A stretch of 64,000 bases of DNA from NCBI RefSeq assembly GCF_017813235.1, contig NZ_JAGISH010000002.1, positions 248,001-312,000 of the forward strand, written 5' to 3'. Below the pieces are notes generated by a model. The model made no database searches and was not told the origin of the DNA. It saw nothing but the letters and a program-made list of their open reading frames with translations. Of this stretch, positions 25,866 through 35,338 are shown one piece after another (the first letter of the stretch is position 1; every line of letters starts with the position of its first letter). The translations under genes and the position numbers were made by a program. The DNA comes from Sagittula salina. Lineage in GTDB: Bacteria > Pseudomonadota > Alphaproteobacteria > Rhodobacterales > Rhodobacteraceae.

Positions 25866-26846
25866 TTGGCCCTATCCCTCGGAGAACGCCCGATAACGCC
25901 GCCGGTTTTGCTGGCCCCATTGGCGGGAATCACGGACCTGCCGTTCCGCACGCTGGTCTCGCGCTTTGGCGCGGGACTCGTCGTGTCGGAGATGATTGCC
26001 TCCGGCGAATTCCTTACCGACCGCCCCGGTACGCGGGACAAGGCGGAGCTGGGCGCGCAGGTTGAAAATACCTCTGTCCAGATCGCGGGACGCGAGCCGG
26101 GACCGATGGCAGAGGCCGCGCGGATGGTCGCGGATATGGGCGCGAAGGTGATCGACATCAACATGGGTTGCCCGGCCAAAAAGGTCACTGGCGGCTGGTC
26201 CGGCTCTGCCCTGATGCAGGTGCCCGACCATGCGCTGACGCTGATCGAGGCAGTCGTGGCGGCGATCGACCTGCCGGTGACGTTGAAGACGCGGCTGGGC
26301 TGGAACAGCGACTGTCTGAACGCGCCTGAGCTGGCGAGGCGGGCAGAAGACGCAGGCGTGCGCATGGTAGTGATCCACGGACGTACGCGGGCGCAGTTCT
26401 ACAAGGGCCACGCCGACTGGGCCGCGATCCGGGCGGTGAAGGAGGCGGTATCGATTCCCGTCGTGGCGAATGGCGACATCACCGACACCGCATCGGCACG
26501 CGCGGCGCTGGCGCAGTCCGGGGCCGACGGGGTGATGATCGGGCGCGGGGCGCAGGGTGCGCCCTGGGCGCTGGCGCAGGTCGCGGCGGAGATATTCGGC
26601 GGCCCCGAACCTGTGATCCCCGAAGGGCGCGCTCTGACCGCGATGGTTTCTGAACATTACGCGGCAATGCTGGAGTTCTACGGTCCGCAGCTGGGCAACC
26701 GCGTGGCGCGCAAGCATCTTGGCTGGTACATGGATCGCGCTGGCACCGAGCCCGCCCTGCGGCAGCGTCTGCTGACGGAACGTGACACCGCCGAAGTGCT
26801 GCGGATGATCCCCGATGCTCTCGACTGCCGGCAGGTGGCGGCATGA
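25866..26846 (+). CDS. dusB: tRNA-dihydrouridine synthase B (NifR3)
   Basis: The 326-residue FMN enzyme reduces uridine in tRNA. The catalytic cysteine is Cys102 in [11 protein letters not shown], and the flavin-binding segments [16 protein letters not shown] and VIHGRTR are present. I prefer the TTG at 25866, which gives the standard N-terminus (L)[20 protein letters not shown] and has AAGGA about 10 bases upstream, over an ATG 33 bases earlier with an atypical start. It is the first gene of the ntr operon, as in other alphaproteobacteria, and overlaps ntrB by four bases. Confidence 0.93.
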   Translation: MALSLGERPITPPVLLAPLAGITDLPFRTLVSRFGAGLVVSEMIASGEFLTDRPGTRDKAELGAQVENTSVQIAGREPGPMAEAARMVADMGAKVIDINMGCPAKKVTGGWSGSALMQVPDHALTLIEAVVAAIDLPVTLKTRLGWNSDCLNAPELARRAEDAGVRMVVIHGRTRAQFYKGHADWAAIRAVKEAVSIPVVANGDITDTASARAALAQSGADGVMIGRGAQGAPWALAQVAAEIFGGPEPVIPEGRALTAMVSEHYAAMLEFYGPQLGNRVARKHLGWYMDRAGTEPALRQRLLTERDTAEVLRMIPDALDCRQVAA

Positions 26847-27928
26847 TGGGTTCGGAGGAGATGACGATCTGGAATTCGCTGCCGGTGCCGGCAATTCTGA
26901 TCGACCCGCGCGAACGCATCGCGGAACTGAACCCCGCCGCCGAAGGCTTTCTCAACAACTCGGCCAAGTGGTTGCAGGGCCAGCCGATCTGGGACCGGCT
27001 GGCGGTGGATGCCCCGCTGGAGGAAAGCTTGGCCCGTGCGCGGGATCATGGCACGCCACTTTTCGTGAATGACGTCGATGTGGGCACCGGCAGCCGTCCG
27101 CCACTGGTTTGCAACCTTCAGATCGCTCCTCTGGCGGGGCGCGAGGGCTGGATGGTGATGCTGATCTCGCCGCGTGAACTGGCGGGGCGGATGACACAGT
27201 CGCATTCGGTCAAATCGGCGGCCAAGTCGGCAATCGGCATGGCCGAGATGCTGGCGCATGAGATCAAGAACCCGCTGGCGGGGATCACCGGGGCGGCGCA
27301 ACTGCTGTCCATGGGCATCTCAAAGGAGGATCAGGAATTCACCGATCTGATCGTGGAGGAGACGCGCCGGATCGTGAAGCTGCTGGAGCAGGTGGAGCAA
27401 TTCGGCAATCTGTCCGCCCCCGACCGCCGCGAGGTCAATATTCACGACGTGCTGGACCGCGCGCGGCGCTCCGCTCTGCTGGGATTTGGCGCCCACATGA
27501 AGATCGTGGAGGACTACGACCCCTCGCTGCCGATGGCCTGGGGTGATCCGGACCAACTGCTGCAGGTGGTGCTGAACCTGGTGAAGAACGCCTCGGAGGC
27601 GGCGGACCCGATCAGCGGCGGCACAATCACGCTGCACACCTATTACGAACACAGTTTCCGGCTGCGCCGCGCCGATGGGTCCGGCCAGACACTGCCCTTG
27701 CAGATCGAGATCATCGACAACGGCCCCGGCCTGCCGGAGGCGATCAAGGGGGACATCTTTGATCCATTCGTGTCGGGGCGGGAGAATGGCACCGGGCTCG
27801 GTCTCGCGCTGGTGTCCAAGATCATATCCGATCATGACGGCTGGATTTCGGTGGATTCCGTCCCCGGCCGCACGGTCTTTCGCATGTCGTTGCCCCGGGC
27901 ACCCCGGGAAAAGAAGGAGAACGGGTGA
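26843..27928 (+). CDS. ntrB: Nitrogen regulation histidine kinase NtrB
   Basis: The 361-residue cytosolic kinase has an N-terminal PAS domain (about 10-110), a phosphoacceptor His139 in [13 protein letters not shown], and an ATPase domain with N box [13 protein letters not shown]1 DNGPGLP and G2 GTGLGLALV. There is no membrane segment, as expected for NtrB. It phosphorylates NtrC when nitrogen is limiting and is held in check by PII. Start and stop overlap dusB and ntrC by four bases each, so the operon is tightly coupled. Confidence 0.96.
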   Translation: MMGSEEMTIWNSLPVPAILIDPRERIAELNPAAEGFLNNSAKWLQGQPIWDRLAVDAPLEESLARARDHGTPLFVNDVDVGTGSRPPLVCNLQIAPLAGREGWMVMLISPRELAGRMTQSHSVKSAAKSAIGMAEMLAHEIKNPLAGITGAAQLLSMGISKEDQEFTDLIVEETRRIVKLLEQVEQFGNLSAPDRREVNIHDVLDRARRSALLGFGAHMKIVEDYDPSLPMAWGDPDQLLQVVLNLVKNASEAADPISGGTITLHTYYEHSFRLRRADGSGQTLPLQIEIIDNGPGLPEAIKGDIFDPFVSGRENGTGLGLALVSKIISDHDGWISVDSVPGRTVFRMSLPRAPREKKENG

Positions 27929-29298
27929 TGGACGGAACCGTACTTGTCGCCGATGACGACCGCACGATCCGCACCGTGCTGACGCAGGCCCTGACGCGGG
28001 CGGGCTGCAAGGTGCACGCCACCTCGTCGCTGACCACGCTGATGCGCTGGGTCGGAGAAGGCAAGGGCGACGTGGTGATCTCGGACGTGATGATGCCGGA
28101 TGGCAATGGGCTGGAGATGCTGCCGAAGATCGCCGAAGACCGGCCCGGACTGCCGGTGATCGTGATCAGCGCGCAGAACACCATCATGACGGCGATTCAG
28201 GCGGCGGAGGCGGAGGCCTACGACTACCTGCCGAAACCCTTCGATTTGCCGGACCTGATGAAGCGGACGGCGAAGGCGCTGGAAAACCGCGGCCGCGCGC
28301 CGCGCCGGGACGAGCAGGTGGTGGGCGCCGACGAGCCGGACGAACTTCCGCTGGTGGGCAAGACGCCCGCGATGCAGGCGCTCTATCGCCTTGTGGCAAA
28401 GGTGATGAACACCGACCTGCCCGTGCTCATCACCGGCGAGAGCGGCACGGGCAAGTCGCTCATCGCCAAGGCGCTGCATGATTTTTCGGACCGGCGGACG
28501 CTGCCCTTCGTTACGGTGACGGCGGGCGATCTGGCGGACCTCGACGGGCCAGCGCGGGTGCTGGCGCGGGTAAAGGGCGGCACGCTGCTGATCGACGAGA
28601 TCGCCGATGTCCCGGACGAGATCCAGGCCCGCATCGTGCGCATGATGGACGTGCCGGGGGACTACGTGCCGCGCTTCCTTGCGTCGTCGCAACTGGACAG
28701 CCAGTCCCTGATCGAGGGCGGCAAGGTACGGCAGGACCTGTTCTACCGGCTCGACGGGGCGGCGATTCAGGTGCCGAGCCTGCGCGAGCGGGTCGAGGAC
28801 ATCGCGCTGCTGACGGAGCATTTCCTTGCCCGTGCAGAACGCGAAGGCGCGCCGAAGCGCTGGCTGTCGGAAGGCGCGCAGGACCTGTTCCGGGTCTATT
28901 CCTGGCCCGGAAACGTGCGTCAGTTGGAGAACGCCGTGCGACGGCTGTCGCTGACCAGCCGGTCGGAGGAAATCACCCGCGCAGAGGTCGAGGCGGTGCT
29001 GGGCAACCAGCCCGAGACCGGCCCGGTTCTGCGTGGCGGCGACGGCGACAAACTGGGCGAGAGCGTGGCGCGACACCTGCGTCGGTACTTTGACCTGCAC
29101 GGCGCGATGCTGCCGCCGCCCGGTCTGCATGGCCGCATCGTCCGGGAAGTCGAGGCGCCACTGATCGAAATCGCGCTGGAGGCCACGGGCGGCAATCAGG
29201 CGAAATGCGCCGATCTATTGGGAATCAATCGAAATACACTCCGGAAGAAGATCACGGACCTCGATATTCGCGTGACACGCCGCCGCAAGTTGATGTAA
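27925..29298 (+). CDS. ntrC: Nitrogen response regulator NtrC lacking the GAFTGA loop
   Basis: The 457-residue protein has a receiver domain with phospho-acceptor Asp54 ([10 protein letters not shown]), an AAA+ domain with Walker A GESGTGKS (171-178) and Walker B LLIDEI (221-226), and a C-terminal Fis-type helix-turn-helix ([19 protein letters not shown]). The loop that contacts sigma54 (ELFGHEKGAFTGA in enteric NtrC) is absent; residues about 203-217 run directly from DLADLDGP to the Walker B strand. The same feature is known for Rhodobacter capsulatus NtrC, which activates sigma70 promoters. It should control ammonium and nitrogen-source genes. Confidence 0.96.
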   Translation: MMDGTVLVADDDRTIRTVLTQALTRAGCKVHATSSLTTLMRWVGEGKGDVVISDVMMPDGNGLEMLPKIAEDRPGLPVIVISAQNTIMTAIQAAEAEAYDYLPKPFDLPDLMKRTAKALENRGRAPRRDEQVVGADEPDELPLVGKTPAMQALYRLVAKVMNTDLPVLITGESGTGKSLIAKALHDFSDRRTLPFVTVTAGDLADLDGPARVLARVKGGTLLIDEIADVPDEIQARIVRMMDVPGDYVPRFLASSQLDSQSLIEGGKVRQDLFYRLDGAAIQVPSLRERVEDIALLTEHFLARAEREGAPKRWLSEGAQDLFRVYSWPGNVRQLENAVRRLSLTSRSEEITRAEVEAVLGNQPETGPVLRGGDGDKLGESVARHLRRYFDLHGAMLPPPGLHGRIVREVEAPLIEIALEATGGNQAKCADLLGINRNTLRKKITDLDIRVTRRRKLM

Positions 29299-29443
29299 AA
29301 GGGCCACACCAAGTGTGACCCCGCCGCAATAATCCGAGAAAATATCCGGTGATTTGCAGTGAGAAGGCGCACGAAATGGCGGTCCTTGCACGACTGATCC
29401 CCGCAAACGGGGGCGCTCGGTGCATTACAGAAACGAGGTGGGA

Positions 29444-31738
29444 GTGGCCACGCGGGCAGGTATAACGTTCCGTTCGCCGACATGGGCGATGCTCATGCGG
29501 CTGCGCAAGAAGCGCTGGATCGCCAATCTCATGACGCTGGCGCTGGTGGCGCTGGGTCCGGTGCTGGCGCTCGCCACCTTCATGGTGCTCGGGCCGCTGG
29601 ATCAGGGGGCGTCTACCCGGAGTCTGCGGCTGGTGCTGCTGGCCGACCTTGTCTACGTGCTGCTGCTGGCGGGGCTGGTGCTGACGCGGGTGGCGCGCAT
29701 GGTCGCGGCGCGGCGACGACAGTCGGCGGGGTCACGTCTGCACCTGAGGTTGACGGCGGCTTTCGTGCTGATGGCGCTGCTGCCGACGATCACCGTGGCG
29801 GTCTTTGCCGTGCTCACCATCAACATCGGTCTGGAAACCTGGTTCTCTACCCGCGTGCAGAACGTGGTCGCCGCCTCGCGTGGCGCGGCGGAGGCCTATG
29901 AAGCGCAGACCCGCGACGGGCTGACACAGGATGCGGGCGAACTGGCGGCCTACCTTGACCGCTCGCGGTCGCTTCTGGCGCAGCACCCGAACCTTGCGTT
30001 GCGGCAGTTGCTGGCGGACGGGCAGGCGCAGATCCAGCGCGGCCTGAGCGAAGCCTTCGTGATCGACCGCACGGGGGCGATCCAGGCGCGGGGCGAACGG
30101 TCCTATCTGTTCGATTTCGAAATGCCCTCGCAGGCCGATTTCGCCGCCGCCGACCTGCAGCAGATGGCCGTCATCAGGGATTACGACATCAACGAACTGC
30201 GCGCTCTGGTGCCGCTGGCGGCCTATCCCAACCTTTACCTTTACGTCAGCCGCGACGTGGACGGGAAGATCCTCAACCTGCTGGACGAAACGCAGGAGAC
30301 CGCGCGTTTCTACCAGCAGCAGGAGACGGAGCGCGGGCGGCGGTTGTTCGACTTCGCGTTGCTTTACCTTGGGTTCGCCGTGCTGCTGATCCTCGCGGCG
30401 ACGCTGGCGGGCCTGTGGTTCGCCGAACGGCTGGCACGGCCCGTCGGGCGGCTGGCCGGGGCGGCGCAGCAGGTTGGCAAGGGCGACCTCGACGTGCAGG
30501 TGCCGGAGGAGGCAGAGGGCGACGAGATTTCGATGCTCGGGCGCTACTTCAACCGCATGACTCAGCAGTTGAAGGCGCAGCGCGAGACGCTTCTGGAGAA
30601 TACGCGCCAGATCGAGCGTCGCCAGCGGCTGTTCGATTCCGTGCTGACCTCTGTCACCTCGGGCGTGGTCGGTCTGGACCCGGACGGGCGCGTGACCTTT
30701 GTCAACCGTTCGGCGGAACGGCTGCTGGGATGGCACGAAAACCACCGCGCCGACCCGATCATGGTGGCTGTGCCGGAATTCGGCGAGGTTTTCGACCGGC
30801 TGCGCGCGGAGGCGCGGGAGATGGTGCAGATGGAGGTGAAGGTCGTCCGCGAAGGGCGGCTGGAGCACCTTCTGGTGCGGCTATCCACACGGCGGCGGCT
30901 CGATGGCAGCCTCGAGGGGTACGTGGTTGCCTTTGACGACGTGACCGATCTGGTCAGCGCGCAGCGCATGGCGGCCTGGGGCGACGTGGCGCGCCGCATC
31001 GCGCATGAGATCAAGAACCCGCTGACGCCGATCCAGCTGTCCGCCGAGCGCATCAAGCGCAAGTTCGGCCGTCAACTGGAGGAAGACGACGCCGAAAAGC
31101 TGGAGGAGATGACCGGTGTCATCATCCGCCAGACGGACGGGTTGCGGCGCATCGTCGACGAGTTTTCGAAATTCGCGCGGATGCCGGAGCCTGAACGGCG
31201 TCCGGAAGATCTGGGCGATCTGTTGCGTGGCGCGGTGTTGCTGCAAGACAGCGGTCAGCCCGCCGTGACGTTCCGGACGGATATTCCGAAGGGCCGCCCG
31301 ATGCCTGCGGAACTGGATGCTGGCATGATCGGGCAGGCCTTTACCAACCTGCTGAAGAACGCGGGAGAAGCGACGGAGAGTCTGATCGCCAAGGGCCCGC
31401 CGGAAGGCTATGCGCCGGAAGTCCGCGTGTCGGCAGAGGTGGACGGGGCGGAGGCGCTCATTCACATCATGGACAACGGTGTGGGTCTTCCGGAGGACCG
31501 CGCGCGGCTCTTTGAACCCTATGTCACCACGCGCAGCGAGGGTACCGGGCTGGGCCTGCCCATCGTGCGCAAGATCATCGAGGAACACGGCGGCACGCTC
31601 AATCTGGAGGACGCGCCGCCCTTCACGGAGGGCGCCCATCGTGGCGCCATGGCGGTCATCCGGCTGCCGCTCACCCCTGCGGACGCGCAGGCAACGAAAC
31701 CGGGCTTTGAGCACGAGACAATGGAGAGGACGGCATGA
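29444..31738 (+). CDS. ntrY: Sensor histidine kinase NtrY
   Basis: This roughly 764-residue membrane kinase has two N-terminal hydrophobic segments, another pair around an extracytoplasmic sensor (a helix before ETWFSTRV and one at FDFALLYLGFAVLLILAATL), then HAMP, PAS, and a kinase core. The phosphoacceptor His is near residue 521 in [21 protein letters not shown], and the ATPase boxes are FTNLLKNAGEA, DNGVGLP and GTGLGLPIV. I chose the GTG at 29444 because GAGGTGGGA lies directly before it; a GTG 24 bases upstream is possible. It pairs with NtrX, encoded with a four-base overlap, and has been tied to nitrogen and redox sensing in other alphaproteobacteria. Confidence 0.95.
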   Translation: MATRAGITFRSPTWAMLMRLRKKRWIANLMTLALVALGPVLALATFMVLGPLDQGASTRSLRLVLLADLVYVLLLAGLVLTRVARMVAARRRQSAGSRLHLRLTAAFVLMALLPTITVAVFAVLTINIGLETWFSTRVQNVVAASRGAAEAYEAQTRDGLTQDAGELAAYLDRSRSLLAQHPNLALRQLLADGQAQIQRGLSEAFVIDRTGAIQARGERSYLFDFEMPSQADFAAADLQQMAVIRDYDINELRALVPLAAYPNLYLYVSRDVDGKILNLLDETQETARFYQQQETERGRRLFDFALLYLGFAVLLILAATLAGLWFAERLARPVGRLAGAAQQVGKGDLDVQVPEEAEGDEISMLGRYFNRMTQQLKAQRETLLENTRQIERRQRLFDSVLTSVTSGVVGLDPDGRVTFVNRSAERLLGWHENHRADPIMVAVPEFGEVFDRLRAEAREMVQMEVKVVREGRLEHLLVRLSTRRRLDGSLEGYVVAFDDVTDLVSAQRMAAWGDVARRIAHEIKNPLTPIQLSAERIKRKFGRQLEEDDAEKLEEMTGVIIRQTDGLRRIVDEFSKFARMPEPERRPEDLGDLLRGAVLLQDSGQPAVTFRTDIPKGRPMPAELDAGMIGQAFTNLLKNAGEATESLIAKGPPEGYAPEVRVSAEVDGAEALIHIMDNGVGLPEDRARLFEPYVTTRSEGTGLGLPIVRKIIEEHGGTLNLEDAPPFTEGAHRGAMAVIRLPLTPADAQATKPGFEHETMERTA

Positions 31739-33153
31739 GCGACATACTTATCGTCGACGACGAGCGCGACATCCGCGAGCTGATCGGGGACATTCTCGAG
31801 GACGAAGGCTACAGCACCCGGCTGGCAGGCAATTCCACCGACGCAATGGCGGAGATCAACGCGGAGCCGCCGGCGCTGCTGATCCTCGATATCTGGCTGA
31901 AGGACAGCAAGATGGACGGGATCGACATCCTGAAGACCGTCAAGCGCGACAACCCGGATATCCCGGTGGTCATCATTTCCGGTCACGGCAACATCGAGAT
32001 CGCCGTAGCGGCGATCAAGCAGGGGGCTTACGATTTCATCGAGAAGCCCTTCAACATCGATCAGCTTCTGGTGGTGATCCGCCGTGCGATGGAGGCATCG
32101 ACCCTGCGCCGCGAGAACCAGAAACTGAAGCGCGGCGAGGTGCGGCAGGCGGAGATGATCGGCGAAAGTCCGGGCTTCCGCGCTCTGGTCAGCCAACTCG
32201 ACAAGGTAACCAAGTCGAATGGCCGCGTCATGCTGACGGGTCCGGCGGGGGCGGGCAAGGACGTGGCCGCGCGCTACATTCATGCGCAATCGAACCGCGC
32301 TGGCGCGCCCTTTGTCACGGTGAACTGTGCGGGCGTGGAGCCGGAGATGATGGAGGCCATGCTCTTTGGCCGCGAGTCGTCGAAACGCGGGGTCGAGCCG
32401 GGACTTCTGGAGCAGGCGCATGGCGGTGTGATCTACTTTGATGAGGTTGCCGACATGCCGGTCGGCACCCAGTCAAAGATCCTGCGCGTGCTGGTCGATC
32501 AGCAGTTCCAGCGTGTGGGCGGCAATGACAAGGTGCGCGTGGATCTGCGGGTGATCTCTTCGACCAACCGCGACCTGCAGGAGGAGATCGCCGTCGGCCG
32601 CTTCCGGGAGGAGTTGTATCACCGGCTGAACGTGGTGCCGATCGCGGTGCCGTCGCTGGCGGACCGGCGCGAGGACATCCCTGTGCTGACGCGCCACTTC
32701 ATCGAAGCCTTTCATGCCGCGCAGGGCCTGCCCCATCGCGACGTGACCGACGATGCGGTGGCGCTGATGCAGACCATGAGCTGGCCGGGCAACGTGCGCC
32801 AGCTGAAGAACCTCGTGGAACGCGTGCTGATCCTTGGCGACGGCACCGGACCCATCGAGGCCCGCGAGCTGCCCCAGGAAAGCGGTCCGGAGGGCGACGG
32901 CGAGGGCCGTGTGGTTCTGTCGGGCACGCTGGCGACGCTGCCGCTGCGCGAGGCTCGCGAGGCTTTCGAGCGCGAGTACCTGCTGACGCAGATCAATCGT
33001 TTTGGCGGGAACATCTCGCGCACGGCGTCGTTTGTCGGCATGGAGCGTTCGGCGCTGCACCGCAAGCTCAAGAGCCTCGGGGTCGTGACCTCGGCCAAGG
33101 CGGGGGCGCGGGTCGCGCTGATGGAAGACGACCGCATGATCGACGCGTCCTGA
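31735..33153 (+). CDS. ntrX: Response regulator NtrX lacking the GAFTGA loop
   Basis: The 472-residue protein has a receiver domain with Asp52 (LILDIWLKDSKMDG), an AAA+ domain with Walker A GPAGAGKD (169-176) and Walker B GVIYFDEV, and a C-terminal helix-turn-helix (GGNISRTASFVGMERSALHRKL). Where sigma54 activators have LFGHEKGAFTGA, this protein reads LFGRESSKRGVEPG, so the sigma54-contacting loop is missing. It probably represses or activates sigma70 promoters. The start overlaps the ntrY stop (ATGA). The gene is followed after 45 bases by a lipoprotein gene on the same strand. Confidence 0.95.
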   Translation: MSDILIVDDERDIRELIGDILEDEGYSTRLAGNSTDAMAEINAEPPALLILDIWLKDSKMDGIDILKTVKRDNPDIPVVIISGHGNIEIAVAAIKQGAYDFIEKPFNIDQLLVVIRRAMEASTLRRENQKLKRGEVRQAEMIGESPGFRALVSQLDKVTKSNGRVMLTGPAGAGKDVAARYIHAQSNRAGAPFVTVNCAGVEPEMMEAMLFGRESSKRGVEPGLLEQAHGGVIYFDEVADMPVGTQSKILRVLVDQQFQRVGGNDKVRVDLRVISSTNRDLQEEIAVGRFREELYHRLNVVPIAVPSLADRREDIPVLTRHFIEAFHAAQGLPHRDVTDDAVALMQTMSWPGNVRQLKNLVERVLILGDGTGPIEARELPQESGPEGDGEGRVVLSGTLATLPLREAREAFEREYLLTQINRFGGNISRTASFVGMERSALHRKLKSLGVVTSAKAGARVALMEDDRMIDAS

Positions 33154-33198
33154 GCGTCGGTCGCAGAGCGACGGGAAGGACCTTCACGGGTGGGACGG

Positions 33199-33813
33199 AT
33201 GATGTGGACGAAAGCGGCGGGCGCCTGCCTGCTGGCGGCGGTGACCCTTGCGGGCTGCGCCATGCCCGCACGGGACGAAATGGTGCCGGAGCGCATGGCC
33301 TTCGCCGCCTCGGGGATGACGCAGGAGCAGGCAAAGATCGCCGCGCTCAGAGCGGATATCCTCGCGCTGGGGCCGGGGATCGACCCTGCAGAGGCGCAGC
33401 GCGTGGCCGAGGTGGCTGTTCTCAAGCCGCTGCAGTGGGCGCGGGACTGGGACGTGGTGGACCCGCCGCTGGTCCATAACATGAAGGTCAATCACGGACT
33501 GAAGCCGCGCGGGCTGTGCAAGGACTGGGCCGACGATCTGCAACGGCAGATGTGGGCGTTGAAGCTGCGCACCATCGACCTGCACCGGGCCATCGCCAAT
33601 TCCCGTAATGTGAAGCTGGAACATTCGGTGCTGATCGTTTCCGCAAAGGGTGCGCGTTTTGAGGACGGCATCGTGTTGGATCCGTGGCGGCAGGGGATGG
33701 GGCGGCTGTGGTGGTCCGGAACAATGGACGACCCGCGCTACAGTTGGGACGCGCGCGAGGATGTCTTTGCCTGGAAACGAGAGTGGAAGGTGCGGGTGGC
33801 AGAAGACCGGTGA
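33199..33813 (+). CDS. Conserved lipoprotein between ntrX and trkA
   Basis: The roughly 204-residue protein has a lipoprotein signal: MMWTKAAGACLLAAVTLAGC, with Cys20 as the lipidation site. The mature part includes RGLCKDWADDLQRQMWALKL, LEHSVLIVSAKG and VLDPWRQGMGRLWWSG, which suggest a compact single domain with conserved Cys, Asp and Trp. The Cys, His (LEHSV) and Asp (LDPWR) recall papain-like or transglutaminase-like folds, but this is only a resemblance. The start could also be the GTG at 33190. A hairpin at 33828-33848 follows. Confidence 0.75.
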   Translation: MMWTKAAGACLLAAVTLAGCAMPARDEMVPERMAFAASGMTQEQAKIAALRADILALGPGIDPAEAQRVAEVAVLKPLQWARDWDVVDPPLVHNMKVNHGLKPRGLCKDWADDLQRQMWALKLRTIDLHRAIANSRNVKLEHSVLIVSAKGARFEDGIVLDPWRQGMGRLWWSGTMDDPRYSWDAREDVFAWKREWKVRVAEDR

Positions 33814-33827
33814 CGCCGCGCGCCTCA

Positions 33828-33848
33828 CGATTTTTCTGCGAAAAATCG
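33828..33848 (+). terminator. Hairpin with A/T arms behind the lipoprotein gene
   Basis: CGATTTTTC and GAAAAATCG form a perfect 9-base stem around TGC. The T-rich arm is on the 5' side, so it differs from a classic terminator, though it may still end or protect the transcript. Confidence 0.5.
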
Positions 33849-33961
33849 GACGCCGACGGCGGGGCCTAGCGGGGACCGATCGAGGCGCTTTGCGTTGACG
33901 GCACCGGGTCCGCGTGCCATGCCGGTGGCACGATCCGCGGGCAGGTCTGGGAAAGGCATCC

Positions 33962-35338
33962 ATGAAGGTCATCATCTGTGGGGCAGGGCAGGTCGGCTGG
34001 CAGATCGCGCGCCACCTGTCGGGCGAACGCAACGACGTCACGGTCGTGGACAACAATCCCGATCTGGTGCGGCGCGCCACCGACACGCTGGACGTGCAGG
34101 GCATCGCGGGCTTTGCCTCCTACCCGGACGTTCTGGACCGCGCGGGCGCCCGCGACGCGGACATGATCATCGCCGCGACCTACTCGGACGAGGTCAACAT
34201 GGTCACCTGTCAGGTGGCGCATTCGATCTTTTCCGTGCCGCGCAAGATCGCCCGCCTGCGGGCGCAAAGCTACCTGACCGCGATCTATTCCGACCTCTAC
34301 CGGCGCGAACATCTGCCCATCGATGTGGTGATCTCGCCCGAACGCGAGGTGGCGGAGGCGGCCCTGCAGCGGCTGTCGGCCCCGGTGGCCTTCGATACGG
34401 AAACGTTCCTTGACGGTGCCGCGCAATTGATGGGGCTGTCCATCGACGAGGATTGCCCCATCGTCAATACGCCGCTGCGCCAGCTTACCGACCTGTTCTC
34501 CACGCTGCGTGCCGTGGTCGTGGGTGTGCGCCGGGAGGGGACGCTGTTCGCCCCTGAAAGCGGCGACCAGCTGTTCGTCGGCGACAGTGCCTATGTCATG
34601 GTGCATTCCGAGGACGTGCGCCGCACGCTTGAGATCTTTGGCAAACAGGTGCGCAAGCTGGAACGCGTGGTCATCGTCGGCGGTGGCAACGTCGGCCTTG
34701 CCGTGGCGCGGCGGCTGGAGAAGCGGTCCGAACGGGTGCGCGCCAAGGTGATCGAACGCGACCGAAAGGTGGCGGAACACGCGGCCGAGGCGCTGGAGCG
34801 AACCATCGTGCTGCATGGCGACGGGCTGGACCAGTCGCTACAGACAGAGGCCGGGATCGAGCGCGCGGATGCCGCGCTATGCGTTACCGACGACGATAAG
34901 GTGAACATGCTGGCCGCAGTGCGGGCGAAGGCCGCCGGTTGTCCCATGGTAATCGCGCTGATCAACGATCCCACGCTGGTGCCGCTGATGGAACCGCTGG
35001 GCATCGACGCCTACATCAACCCGCGTTCCACCACCGTGTCGTCGATCCTGCGCCACATCCGGCACGGCAAGGTGCGCATGGTCTATTCCATTGGCGACGC
35101 GGAGGCGGAGGTGATCGAGGCCGAGGTGCTGTCGACCTCGCCCATCGCGGGCGCTCTGATCCGCGACATCGATTTCCCCGAAGGCGTCCTGGTCGGCGCG
35201 GTCAAGCGCGGCAAGACGGTCATGAAGCCCACCGGCGGTCTGCGGGTCGAGGATGGCGACCTCGTGGTGCTGTTCGCGCTTTCGGGCGACGTGCCGGAAG
35301 TGGAGCGCCTGCTTCAGGTCTCCATCGATTTCTTCTGA
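33962..35338 (+). CDS. trkA: Trk system potassium uptake protein TrkA
   Basis: The 458-residue cytosolic protein has two repeated RCK units. The first begins MKVIICGAGQVGWQIARHL, with the NAD-binding GXGXXG, and the second at VVIVGGGNVGLAVARRL (about residue 232). Each is followed by a TrkA-C domain. It regulates the TrkH channel by NAD(H) or ATP binding. GGAAAGG precedes the ATG at 33962, and the stop overlaps the trkH start by one base. In many alphaproteobacteria trkA sits behind ntrYX, as here. Confidence 0.97.
   Translation: MKVIICGAGQVGWQIARHLSGERNDVTVVDNNPDLVRRATDTLDVQGIAGFASYPDVLDRAGARDADMIIAATYSDEVNMVTCQVAHSIFSVPRKIARLRAQSYLTAIYSDLYRREHLPIDVVISPEREVAEAALQRLSAPVAFDTETFLDGAAQLMGLSIDEDCPIVNTPLRQLTDLFSTLRAVVVGVRREGTLFAPESGDQLFVGDSAYVMVHSEDVRRTLEIFGKQVRKLERVVIVGGGNVGLAVARRLEKRSERVRAKVIERDRKVAEHAAEALERTIVLHGDGLDQSLQTEAGIERADAALCVTDDDKVNMLAAVRAKAAGCPMVIALINDPTLVPLMEPLGIDAYINPRSTTVSSILRHIRHGKVRMVYSIGDAEAEVIEAEVLSTSPIAGALIRDIDFPEGVLVGAVKRGKTVMKPTGGLRVEDGDLVVLFALSGDVPEVERLLQVSIDFF

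Noticed and set aside
32239-32262. Unusual Walker A ending GKD in NtrX as a sign of lost ATP binding
   Set aside because: Many enhancer-binding proteins have GKE here, and Asp is a conservative change; Walker B is intact.
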